Shown here: piece by piece, positions 36,124 to 43,190 of the stretch
Numbering within the stretch: position 1 is the first letter of the stretch
Layout of the letters: each line of letters begins with the position of its first letter
From: Actinomycetes bacterium
Lineage (GTDB): Bacteria > Actinomycetota > Actinomycetes > Prado026
DNA: 43,190 bases
Assembly (NCBI GenBank): GCA_036510875.1
Contig: DATCDE010000361.1
Span: 1 to 43,190, forward strand
Direction: 5' to 3'
The notes under the pieces: generated by a model
The model's input: only the letters and a program-made list of their open reading frames with translations
Told to the model about the DNA's origin: nothing
Database searches by the model: none
Program-made: the position numbers and the translations under genes

Positions 36124-37314
36124 GTGCGCACGGTCGACGACCTGGACGTCGCTGGTCGACGGGTGCTGGTCCGCTCCGACCTCAACGTCCCGCTCAAGGA
36201 CGGCGTCATCACCGACGACGGCCGGATCCGGGCCAGCCTCCCGACCATCCAGGCACTGGCGGCACGGGGGGCACGGGTCGTCGTGTGTGCGCACCTGGGC
36301 CGGCCCAAGGGCGAGGTCCGGCCCGAGCTGTCGCTCCGGCCGGTGGCCGACCGGCTCGGCGAGCTGCTCGGCCGGCCGGTCGCCTTCGCCTCGGACGTCG
36401 TGGGCGACCGCGCCCGAGCGGTCGTCGGCGGCCTGGCCGACGGCGAGGTCGCCGTGTTGGAGAACCTGCGGTTCGACCCGCGGGAGACGTCCAAGGACGA
36501 CGCCGAGCGGGCCGCCATGGCCGCCGACCTGGCCCAGCTCGCCGACCTGTACGTGAGCGACGGCTTCGGGGTCGTGCACCGAAAGCAGGCCTCGGTGTAC
36601 GACATCGCCGGGCTGCTGCCGCACGCCGCCGGCGGCCTGGTGCTGAAGGAGGCCAAGGCGTTCGACCGGGTACTCAACGACCCCGAGCGGCCCTACGTCG
36701 TCGTGCTCGGCGGGTCCAAGGTGTCCGACAAGCTGGGGGTCATCGGGAACCTGCTCGGCCACGTCGACCGGCTCCTGGTGGGCGGCGGCATGTGCTTCAC
36801 CTTCCTCAAAGCGCAGGGCCTCGAGGTCGGGGACTCCCTGCTGGAGGCCGACCAGGTCGACGCCTGCCGGGGTTTCCTCGAGCAGGCCGCCAGTGCTGGC
36901 GTCGAGCTGCTGCTCCCCGTCGACGTCGTCGTCGCCCAGGAGCTGGCCGCGGACGCAGAGACCCGCGTCGTTCCCGCCGAGAGGATCGAACCGGGCTGGA
37001 AGGGCCTGGACATCGGGCCGGCCACCATCGAGCTGTTCGGCTCGCGGCTCGCCGACGCGCGGACGGTCGTCTGGAACGGACCCATGGGTGTGTTCGAGCT
37101 GGCGCCGTTCGCGGAGGGGACCCGCGCGGTCGCCGAGGCGATCACCCGGGTCGACGGCACCACCGTCGTCGGCGGCGGCGACTCGGCCGCTGCGGTCCGT
37201 CAGCTGGGGCTGCCCGCGGACGGCTTCACCCACATTTCCACCGGCGGTGGTGCCAGCCTCGAGTTGCTCGAGGGCAAGACGCTGCCCGGCCTGGCCGTCC
37301 TCGAGGAGGACTGA
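36124..37314 (+). CDS. pgk: Phosphoglycerate kinase
   Basis: This 396-residue kinase transfers phosphate from 1,3-bisphosphoglycerate to ADP. Family blocks are [62 protein letters not shown] and [13 protein letters not shown]. The GTG at 36124 gives the expected [18 protein letters not shown]-terminus and lies 8 nt after gap. Its Shine-Dalgarno is weak, so translation may depend on coupling with gap. An ATG further upstream in the same frame lies inside gap and is rejected. tpiA begins 5 nt after its stop. Confidence 0.97.
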   Translation: MRTVDDLDVAGRRVLVRSDLNVPLKDGVITDDGRIRASLPTIQALAARGARVVVCAHLGRPKGEVRPELSLRPVADRLGELLGRPVAFASDVVGDRARAVVGGLADGEVAVLENLRFDPRETSKDDAERAAMAADLAQLADLYVSDGFGVVHRKQASVYDIAGLLPHAAGGLVLKEAKAFDRVLNDPERPYVVVLGGSKVSDKLGVIGNLLGHVDRLLVGGGMCFTFLKAQGLEVGDSLLEADQVDACRGFLEQAASAGVELLLPVDVVVAQELAADAETRVVPAERIEPGWKGLDIGPATIELFGSRLADARTVVWNGPMGVFELAPFAEGTRAVAEAITRVDGTTVVGGGDSAAAVRQLGLPADGFTHISTGGGASLELLEGKTLPGLAVLEED

Positions 37315-37319
37315 ACCGC

Positions 37320-38141
37320 GTGATCGACGTCCGACGCCCGCTCATGGCCGGCAACTGGAAGATGAACCTCAACCACCTCGAGGCCATCGCCTTGGTGCAG
37401 AAGCTGGCCTTCTCGCTGACCGACAAGGACCTCGCTGCGGTCGAGGTTGCCGTCCTGCCCCCGTACACGGACCTGAGGTCCGTGCAGACCCTGGTCGATG
37501 GGGATCGGCTGGCGATCAAGTACGGGGCGCAGGACCTGTCCGAGCACGACGCGGGTGCTTACACCGGCGAGGTGTCGGGGGCGATGTTGGCGAAGCTGGG
37601 GTGCAGCTTCGTCGTCGTGGGCCACTCGGAGCGGCGGCAGTACCACGCCGATGACGACGCGGTGGTCGGAGCCAAGGTGCGCGCCGCCTTGCGCAACGGC
37701 CTGGTGCCCATCGTGTGCGTGGGGGAGGGCCTGGACGTCCGCACGGCGGGGGAGCAGGTTCCGTTCACCCTGGCACAGCTGGACGGTGCCTTCGCCGGCG
37801 TGCCCGCCGAGCAGGCCCGGCCCGTGGTCGTGGCCTACGAGCCGGTGTGGGCGATCGGGACCGGTGAGGTGGCCACGCCAGCCGATGCGCAGGAGGTCTG
37901 TGCCGCCATCCGCACCCGGCTGGCTGAGCTGTACTCCGGCGATCTGGCCGACGGCGTCCGGGTGCTGTACGGCGGCTCGGTCAAGGCGTCCAACGCGGCG
38001 GGGATCATGGCCGAGGACGACGTCGACGGGGCCCTGGTCGGCGGCGCCAGCCTGACTGCCGAGGAGTTCGTGGGGATCTGCCGGTACCGGCTCACGCCGC
38101 CTGACCCCGCCACGCAAAGCGCGGGCCACCCCCTGCTCTGA
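37320..38141 (+). CDS. tpiA: Triosephosphate isomerase
   Basis: This 273-residue TIM barrel interconverts dihydroxyacetone phosphate and glyceraldehyde 3-phosphate. The substrate Lys is in [13 protein letters not shown], the catalytic His in [11 protein letters not shown] and the catalytic Glu in [15 protein letters not shown]; the phosphate loop is [14 protein letters not shown]. The C-terminus runs ~15 residues past the usual end ([17 protein letters not shown]). GTG 37320 gives the family-like lead [16 protein letters not shown] 37344 is a shorter alternative. It closes the gap-pgk-tpiA operon. No secG follows. Confidence 0.97.
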   Translation: MIDVRRPLMAGNWKMNLNHLEAIALVQKLAFSLTDKDLAAVEVAVLPPYTDLRSVQTLVDGDRLAIKYGAQDLSEHDAGAYTGEVSGAMLAKLGCSFVVVGHSERRQYHADDDAVVGAKVRAALRNGLVPIVCVGEGLDVRTAGEQVPFTLAQLDGAFAGVPAEQARPVVVAYEPVWAIGTGEVATPADAQEVCAAIRTRLAELYSGDLADGVRVLYGGSVKASNAAGIMAEDDVDGALVGGASLTAEEFVGICRYRLTPPDPATQSAGHPLL

Positions 38142-38166
38142 TGCGGGCCCGATCGGGCGGAGCATC
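38140..38166 (+). terminator. Possible terminator hairpin at the end of tpiA
   Basis: GATGC (38140-38144) pairs with GCATC (38162-38166) around an inner GCCC/GGGC stem (38147-38150 with 38155-38158, GATC loop). It overlaps the tpiA stop codon. The internal mismatches make this tentative. The rest of the ~200-nt gap to the next gene is presumably its promoter, but no clear -35/-10 pair was found and it holds no secG. Confidence 0.4.
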
Positions 38167-38348
38167 TACGGTCGTCGCCGGTCGTCACCGTAGGCTCTTT
38201 CGCATAACCGTTGGGTCACGATTGCGCTCGGGGGCTCTTTGGTTGGCTGCACCGGCCCACGGTGTCCGTATCGTTTGTTGGCGACATCGGTCGATGTCGG
38301 CAATTCCTGCTCTCGTCACAGTGGGCGAGGGCGGTTGGAGGGAGAAGG

Positions 38349-40136
38349 ATGCTCAAACCCCGAAGAGGCTTGGCGGCCGGCGTAACCGGCGTGGCGCTCG
38401 CCCTCGTGCTCGCTGCCTGTGGTGGCGGGAGCAGCGGTGGCGGGACTGGCGCGAGCGGCGACAAGACTGCCGTCAAGGGTGGCGTCCTGAACATGCTCGG
38501 TGCGGGTGATGTGACCTATCTCGACCCGAACGTGAGCTACTACTCGCTCGACTACATGGCCGAGCGCATGTACACACGCCAGCCCTACACCAACCCCGCC
38601 ATCGAAGGTCAGTCCACGAAGCCTGTCGCTGACCTGGCCGAGGGCGACCCCGTGGTGACCGACAGCGGCAAGACGGTCACGATCAAGCTGCGTACCGGCG
38701 TGCAGTGGAACTCGACCCCGCCGCGCGACGTCGTCGGCGAGGATCTGGTCCGTGGCCTGAAGTACGCCTGCAACCCGGCCCAGCCGTTCGGTGGCCTGCC
38801 GGACTTCATCGACCTGTTCGTGGGCTACAAGGCCTTCTGTGACGGCTTCGCGAAGGTCGGCCAGACCGCGGCGGCCATGGCGGCCTACGCGAACAGCCAC
38901 CAGGTTGAGGGCATCCAGCAGGGTGCTAACGCGCAGGAGGTCGTCTTCAAGCTCACGCATCCAGCGTCGTACCTCAAAGACATGATGACGCTGGTGACGT
39001 TCTCACCGCGGCCGAAGGAGTACGACGCGTATGTGCCGGCGAGCCTCGAGCTCTACCAGCACCTGCTGTCGATCGGCCCCTACAAGATCGAGTCCTACGT
39101 CCCGACGAAGAGCCTGACGTACGTGCGCAACGACGTTTGGAAGGCTGACACGGACCCGGTTCGCAAGGCCTACGTCGACAAGATCGTGGTGAACCAGACG
39201 CTGACGCAGGAGAGCGTGCAGCAGCAGCTGGAGACCGGCACGCCGACGGCCGACACCCAGTGGGACGTCCACACGCCGGCGTCGCAGATCCCGGGCCTGC
39301 TGGCCAAGAAAGACCCGAACCTGGTGTTCGGTGAAACGTCGTCGAGCAACCCGTACGTCGTCTTTAACAACGTGTCGCCGAACAACGGCGGCGCGATGCA
39401 GAAGGTGGAGTTCCGCAAGGCGCTGATGCAGGCGATCAACCGCGACAACCTGATTCAGGACTTGGGTGGGCCTTCGCTGAACACCGCGCTGACCCAGGTG
39501 CTGCCGTCCAACATCGTGGGCGGCGAACAGAAGATCGACCTCTACAAGTACGACCCCGAGGCGGCGAAGAAGGCGATCGCGGGGCTCGGCTTGCAAAACG
39601 TCACCTTGAAGTTGCTCTACCGCAACGCTAACGAGGGCTCGCGCAAGGAGTTCGCCACCATGCAGCAGGACCTCGCGAAGGCTGGCATCAATTTGGTCGG
39701 GGTCCCGTCACCCAACGCGGACTTCTACTCGAAGTACCTGCAGGTGCCGGACGTCGCCAAGCGCGGCGTGTGGGACCTGTCCACGGCTGGCTGGGGTTCG
39801 GACTGGTACGGTAACGCGGCACTCAGCTACATGGGCCCACTGTGGTCCGGCCAGGCCGCGTTCCCCCCGATCGGCTCGAACTTCGGCTTCTACGAGAACC
39901 CGAAGACGAACGACCTGATCACGCAGGCGACCCTGGCGCAGAACCTGGATCAGGCCAAGAACCTGTGGCACCAGGCCGACCAGCAGATCATGCAGGACGC
40001 GGCATTCTTCCCGATCACCAACCCGAAGGGCACCGTCTACCACGCCACGCAGGTGCACAACTGCTTCTACATGGACGTGTTCCAGATGTGTGACCCGACG
40101 AACGTGTGGCTGGACAAGAACACTCAGGGCGGCTGA
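38349..40136 (+). CDS. Peptide/nickel-type ABC transporter substrate-binding lipoprotein (SBP family 5)
   Basis: This 595-residue extracellular binding protein of the DppA/OppA family has a lipoprotein signal: basic KPRRG, a hydrophobic core, and lipobox LAAC with Cys at residue 24. A Gly/Ser linker follows. The body has GGVLNMLGAGDVTYLDPN, TIKLRTGVQWNSTPPRDVVGEDLVRGL, the family hallmark, and VEFRKALMQAINRDNLIQDLGG. It most likely binds oligopeptides, but nickel, heme or sugars are bound by some relatives. GGAGGGAG lies just before the ATG. It is the first gene of an importer operon, separated from the ATPases by a large hairpin that could favour high expression of the binding protein. Confidence 0.95.
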   Translation: MLKPRRGLAAGVTGVALALVLAACGGGSSGGGTGASGDKTAVKGGVLNMLGAGDVTYLDPNVSYYSLDYMAERMYTRQPYTNPAIEGQSTKPVADLAEGDPVVTDSGKTVTIKLRTGVQWNSTPPRDVVGEDLVRGLKYACNPAQPFGGLPDFIDLFVGYKAFCDGFAKVGQTAAAMAAYANSHQVEGIQQGANAQEVVFKLTHPASYLKDMMTLVTFSPRPKEYDAYVPASLELYQHLLSIGPYKIESYVPTKSLTYVRNDVWKADTDPVRKAYVDKIVVNQTLTQESVQQQLETGTPTADTQWDVHTPASQIPGLLAKKDPNLVFGETSSSNPYVVFNNVSPNNGGAMQKVEFRKALMQAINRDNLIQDLGGPSLNTALTQVLPSNIVGGEQKIDLYKYDPEAAKKAIAGLGLQNVTLKLLYRNANEGSRKEFATMQQDLAKAGINLVGVPSPNADFYSKYLQVPDVAKRGVWDLSTAGWGSDWYGNAALSYMGPLWSGQAAFPPIGSNFGFYENPKTNDLITQATLAQNLDQAKNLWHQADQQIMQDAAFFPITNPKGTVYHATQVHNCFYMDVFQMCDPTNVWLDKNTQGG

Positions 40137-40148
40137 TCCCCAGAGGTT

Positions 40149-40217
40149 AGCTGACCGATGCCCCGCCGGCATCGTCAACACCACGGTGTTGTCGAAGTCG
40201 GCGGGGCATCATCAGCT
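40149..40217 (+). terminator. Large composite hairpin, attenuator or partial terminator
   Basis: Nested pairing reads AGCTGA 40149-40154 with TCAGCT 40212-40217, GATGCCCCGCCG 40157-40168 with its exact complement 40199-40210, TCG 40172-40174 with CGA 40193-40195, and CAACAC 40176-40181 with GTGTTG 40186-40191. The apex loop is CACG. It begins 12 nt after the binding-protein stop. There is no T tract, so partial readthrough into the ATPase genes is likely. Confidence 0.75.
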
Positions 40218-40283
40218 GTGACCTATGATCGAGCGGACGCGAAGAGCGCAGCGATCCGACACTGATCGACGTTGGAGTCAAGA

Positions 40284-41303
40284 GTGGCCTTGCTCGAAGT
40301 CACGGACCTGCGGGTGTCGTTCAACACGCCCGACGGGGTCGTGCAGGCGGTGCGCGGGCTGTCGTTTGCAGTGGACCACGGGCAGACGCTCGGCATCGTC
40401 GGGGAGTCAGGGTCGGGTAAGAGCGTGGCCACTCAGACGATCATGGGTCTGACCGTCGGCGCCGAGATCACCGGCGAGGCGCTCTTCGAGGACCGTGACC
40501 TGCTGACCGTTCCGGCCAACGAGATGGGGAACTATCGCGGCGAGAAGATCGGTATGATTTTCCAGGACCCGCTGTCGAGCCTGCACCCCTACTACCGGGT
40601 GGGCTGGCAGATCGTCGAGATGATCCGTGCGCACCAGCCGGATACCAGCAAGGCCAAGGCGCGGGCGCGCGCCGTCGAGCTGCTCGACCTCGTCGGGATC
40701 CCGCAGGCCAAGAGCCGCGTCGACGACTTCCCGCACCAGTTCTCCGGCGGAATGCGCCAGCGGGTGATGATCGCGATGGCGATGGCACTCAACCCGCAAC
40801 TGCTCATCGCCGACGAGCCGACGACCGCTCTTGACGTGACCGTGCAGGCGCAGGTGCTGCAGGTGATGAAGCGGCTGCAGGAGGAGTTCGGCACTGCGAT
40901 CATCATGATCACCCACGACCTGGGCGTGATCGCCGACATGGCCGACGAGGTCGTCGTGATGTATGCCGGCGCGGCCATGGAGAAGGCCGACCGGCGCGAG
41001 CTCTTCTACCACCACCATCACCCCTACACCGAGGGGTTGCTGGCCTCGCTGCCGACGCGCGGTGCGAAGAAGGAACGGCTCACCCCGATCAAGGGGCAGC
41101 CGCCAAGCCTCATCGACCTGCCGCCAGGGTGCCCATTCAGCACGCGCTGCCCGTACGTTTTCGACAAGTGCTTCGCCGAGCCGCCGCCGTTGCAGCAGGT
41201 CTACGACAGCCCGAGACACGTCTCCGCTTGCTGGCTCGCCCTCGACGAGCCTACCCGTCGTGCGCAGCGGACCGAGATCGACAAGGTGAGGGGTTGGGCG
41301 TGA
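40284..41303 (+). CDS. Oligopeptide-type ABC transporter ATPase (DppD/OppD-like)
   Basis: This 339-residue ATPase has Walker [10 protein letters not shown]-loop [10 protein letters not shown], signature FSGGMRQRV, Walker [13 protein letters not shown] and the switch His in THDLG. The C-terminal oligopeptide-transporter domain carries four Cys in [15 protein letters not shown] and SACW, a pattern that can hold an iron-sulfur cluster in some DppD proteins. I chose GTG 40284 with GGAG 6 nt upstream over the earlier TTG at 40272. The stop overlaps the next gene's GTG (GTGA). The ATPase pair should heterodimerise on the inner face of the transporter. Confidence 0.94.
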   Translation: MALLEVTDLRVSFNTPDGVVQAVRGLSFAVDHGQTLGIVGESGSGKSVATQTIMGLTVGAEITGEALFEDRDLLTVPANEMGNYRGEKIGMIFQDPLSSLHPYYRVGWQIVEMIRAHQPDTSKAKARARAVELLDLVGIPQAKSRVDDFPHQFSGGMRQRVMIAMAMALNPQLLIADEPTTALDVTVQAQVLQVMKRLQEEFGTAIIMITHDLGVIADMADEVVVMYAGAAMEKADRRELFYHHHHPYTEGLLASLPTRGAKKERLTPIKGQPPSLIDLPPGCPFSTRCPYVFDKCFAEPPPLQQVYDSPRHVSACWLALDEPTRRAQRTEIDKVRGWA

Positions 41304-42409
41304 CAGCGACCCAGAGCGGTGCCGGCCCCGCGGCTGCCACGGGTGACGTGCTGCTGCGGATCGAGCACGTCAAGAAGTACTTCCCGGTGCAGTCGGGCAA
41401 GTTGTTCGGTCGAAGCGCCGACGTCGTCCACGCGGTGGATGGCGTCACCCTCGAGGTGCGCCAGGGCGAGACGCTCGGGCTCGTCGGGGAGACCGGCTGT
41501 GGGAAGTCCACTCTGGCGCGGTGTATCACGCGGCTGTTCGACGTGACCGAGGGCCGGATCGAGTTCCAGGGCGAGGACATCACTCACCTGAGCCGGCGGG
41601 AGATGCGGCCGTACCGTCGAGAGATGCAGATGATCTTCCAGGATCCTTTCGGGTCGCTGAACCCACGCCGCCGGGTGGGGTCGATCATCGGGGACCCGTT
41701 CGCAATTCACGGCGTCGCCGACGGCAAGAGCCGAAAGAGCCGAGTCCAGGAGCTGATGGAACTCGTCGGCCTCAACCCCGAGCACTACAACCGGTTCCCC
41801 GCCGAGTTCTCCGGCGGTCAACGGCAGCGGATCGGTGTGGCCCGGGCGCTCGCGCTGCACCCGAAGCTGATCGTCTGCGACGAGCCGGTGTCGGCACTCG
41901 ACGTGTCGGTCCAGGCTCAGGTGATGAACCTGCTCACCGACCTACAGGACGAGTTCAACCTCACCTATATTTTCATCGCGCACGACCTGTCGGTGGTGCA
42001 ACACGTCAGTGACCGGGTCGCGGTGATGTACCTCGGCAGTGTCGTCGAAATCGCCGACGTCGATAGGCTGTACGGCCACCCGCGACATCCGTACAGCAGC
42101 GCGCTGCTCTCGGCGGTGCCGGTGCCGGACCCCGACGTCTCCGACCGGCGCGAGCAGATCATCCTCAGGGGCGACGTCCCGTCCCCCGTCAACCCGCCAT
42201 CGGGCTGTCGCTTCAATCCCCGCTGCCCGAAGTCCCAGCAGGAGTGTGTCGATAGGGTGCCGCTGCTGGAGCCGCGCCTGGCCGACGGCCCGCTGCACCT
42301 GACGGCTTGTCACTTTCCGATGCAAGATGGTGAGAAGCTCAGCTACGTTACGGCCACGATCGCACAGGCACATGACGAGCATTCGGAGACTTCCGGTGAC
42401 CACGCCTGA
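41300..42409 (+). CDS. Oligopeptide-type ABC transporter ATPase (DppF/OppF-like)
   Basis: This 369-residue second ATPase of the importer has an N-terminal ~18-residue Ala-rich lead, then [17 protein letters not shown]. Walker A is [11 protein letters not shown], the Q-loop is [12 protein letters not shown], the signature is FSGGQRQRI, Walker B is [12 protein letters not shown] and the switch is AHDLSV. The C-terminal domain again has four Cys ([15 protein letters not shown] and TACHFP), as in its partner. The GTG overlaps the previous stop as GTGA. The 3' end overlaps the permease start by 14 nt. Confidence 0.94.
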   Translation: MTATQSGAGPAAATGDVLLRIEHVKKYFPVQSGKLFGRSADVVHAVDGVTLEVRQGETLGLVGETGCGKSTLARCITRLFDVTEGRIEFQGEDITHLSRREMRPYRREMQMIFQDPFGSLNPRRRVGSIIGDPFAIHGVADGKSRKSRVQELMELVGLNPEHYNRFPAEFSGGQRQRIGVARALALHPKLIVCDEPVSALDVSVQAQVMNLLTDLQDEFNLTYIFIAHDLSVVQHVSDRVAVMYLGSVVEIADVDRLYGHPRHPYSSALLSAVPVPDPDVSDRREQIILRGDVPSPVNPPSGCRFNPRCPKSQQECVDRVPLLEPRLADGPLHLTACHFPMQDGEKLSYVTATIAQAHDEHSETSGDHA

Positions 42410-43190
42410 CACTGCTGACGACGCGACCGCGCCGGAGGAGGAGCCCCTCGGGGTCGCTTCGTCGAGCAACCCGGCGCAGCTCCGAGGCACGACTGTCGAG
42501 ATTGCGGCAGACGAGCTGCCCGAAGTGGCCAAGAAGATCCAGGGTCGCAGCCCCTGGCAGCTCGCATGGGCGCGGCTCAAGCGTGACCGGGTCGCGATGG
42601 TGTCTTTGGTCGTCATCATCGTCATCATCATGGTCGCGCTGGGTGCGCCGCTGATCGCGAAGCTCGTCGGGCACGGTCCCTATGAACAGTACCGCGAGAC
42701 CGGGTTGACCCCGGCGGGGCTGCCGAAGGGACCGAGCTCGCTCTTCTGGCTTGGCACCGACTCGCTCGGCCGCGACATCCTCGTGCGGATCGTGTACGGG
42801 GCGCGGGTGTCGCTGTTCGCCGGCGTAGTAGCCACCGGCATCGCGATCAGCCTCGGGGTGGTCGCCGGTCTCGCCGCCGGGTACTTCGGCAAGCGCGTCG
42901 ACACGGTGATCGCCCGCGTGATCGACGTGCTCCTCGCGTTCCCTTTCTTCTTGTTCGCCATCGCGCTCACGTCCGTCTTCCAGCCCAGTCTGAAGATCAC
43001 CATCCTCGTCATCGGCTTCTTCTCGTGGGCCGCCATCGCCCGTATCGTGCGCGGCCAGGTGCTGTCCATCCGTGAGAAGGAGTATGTTGAGGCGGCCCGG
43101 TCGCTGGGTGCCGGCGACTGGCGCATCATCTTCGTCGACGTGTTCCCCAACGTCCTCGCGCCGGTCATCGTCTACACCACGCTGCTGATC
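42396..43190 (+). CDS. Oligopeptide-type ABC transporter permease (DppC/OppC-like), 3' truncated by window
   Basis: The gene runs off the right edge; 265 codons are visible without a stop. An acidic ~55-residue cytoplasmic lead ([13 protein letters not shown]...) precedes the OppC N-terminal region ([17 protein letters not shown]) and the first membrane segment. The [24 protein letters not shown] block is diagnostic of the DppC/OppC family. Further helices and the EAA coupling motif, [21 protein letters not shown], follow. The GTG start overlaps the upstream ATPase gene by 14 nt, so the operon is tightly coupled. The partner DppB-type permease is not seen and should lie downstream. Confidence 0.93.
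   Translation, partial: MTTPDTADDATAPEEEPLGVASSSNPAQLRGTTVEIAADELPEVAKKIQGRSPWQLAWARLKRDRVAMVSLVVIIVIIMVALGAPLIAKLVGHGPYEQYRETGLTPAGLPKGPSSLFWLGTDSLGRDILVRIVYGARVSLFAGVVATGIAISLGVVAGLAAGYFGKRVDTVIARVIDVLLAFPFFLFAIALTSVFQPSLKITILVIGFFSWAAIARIVRGQVLSIREKEYVEAARSLGAGDWRIIFVDVFPNVLAPVIVYTTLLI

Overview
The window is a high-GC actinobacterial chromosome segment. This is supported by the gene set (whiA, an rpsA/coaE/uvrB block, a uvrC-rapZ-yvcK-whiA operon, gap-pgk-tpiA, a mycothiol-type DinB/maleylpyruvate isomerase protein), many GTG/TTG starts, and TANNNT -10 boxes placed 6-7 nt before start codons. CoaE is the short single-domain form, not the long fused form I recall for mycobacteria, so a non-mycobacterial actinomycete is more likely. 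I cannot name the genus.

Region 1 (1-2829): the extreme left edge carries the 3' end of a group II intron (domains V and VI), in the same sense as polA and ending within a few bases of its ATG. polA follows and is full length, but its proofreading exonuclease motif is degenerate.

Region 2 (about 2948-18175): a cell-envelope glycan locus. It holds a polysaccharide flippase, a polytopic GT-C-like protein, a 47-residue DUF2613-like protein, a GT4 glycosyltransferase, a very large AftD-type arabinofuranosyltransferase, a membrane acyltransferase, a second GT-C-like protein, a DUF3068 protein and an acyltransferase-SGNH fusion. The content resembles, from memory, the mycobacterial Rv0225-Rv0236c neighbourhood. 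Genes alternate in orientation and many have their own -10 element. The locus lies between polA and the methyltransferase/rpsA pair.

Region 3 (18221-38141): conserved core genes. These are a SAM methyltransferase divergent from rpsA, coaE, a small membrane protein divergent from uvrB, a TerC-family protein, an MBL-fold hydrolase with a DinB/MDMPI protein, uvrA with a Rieske Tat-lipoprotein, the coupled uvrC-rapZ-yvcK-whiA operon, and gap-pgk-tpiA. All three UvrABC excinuclease subunits are present, in separate transcription units.

Region 4 (38142-43190): a peptide/nickel-type ABC importer in the order lipoprotein, ATPase, ATPase, permease (cut by the window edge). It sits where many actinobacteria have secG after tpiA. 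A large composite hairpin separates the binding-protein gene from the ATPases.

No tRNA, rRNA, CRISPR array or complete insertion sequence was recognised. Very long antisense reading frames across polA, uvrB, uvrA and uvrC are GC-rich shadows.
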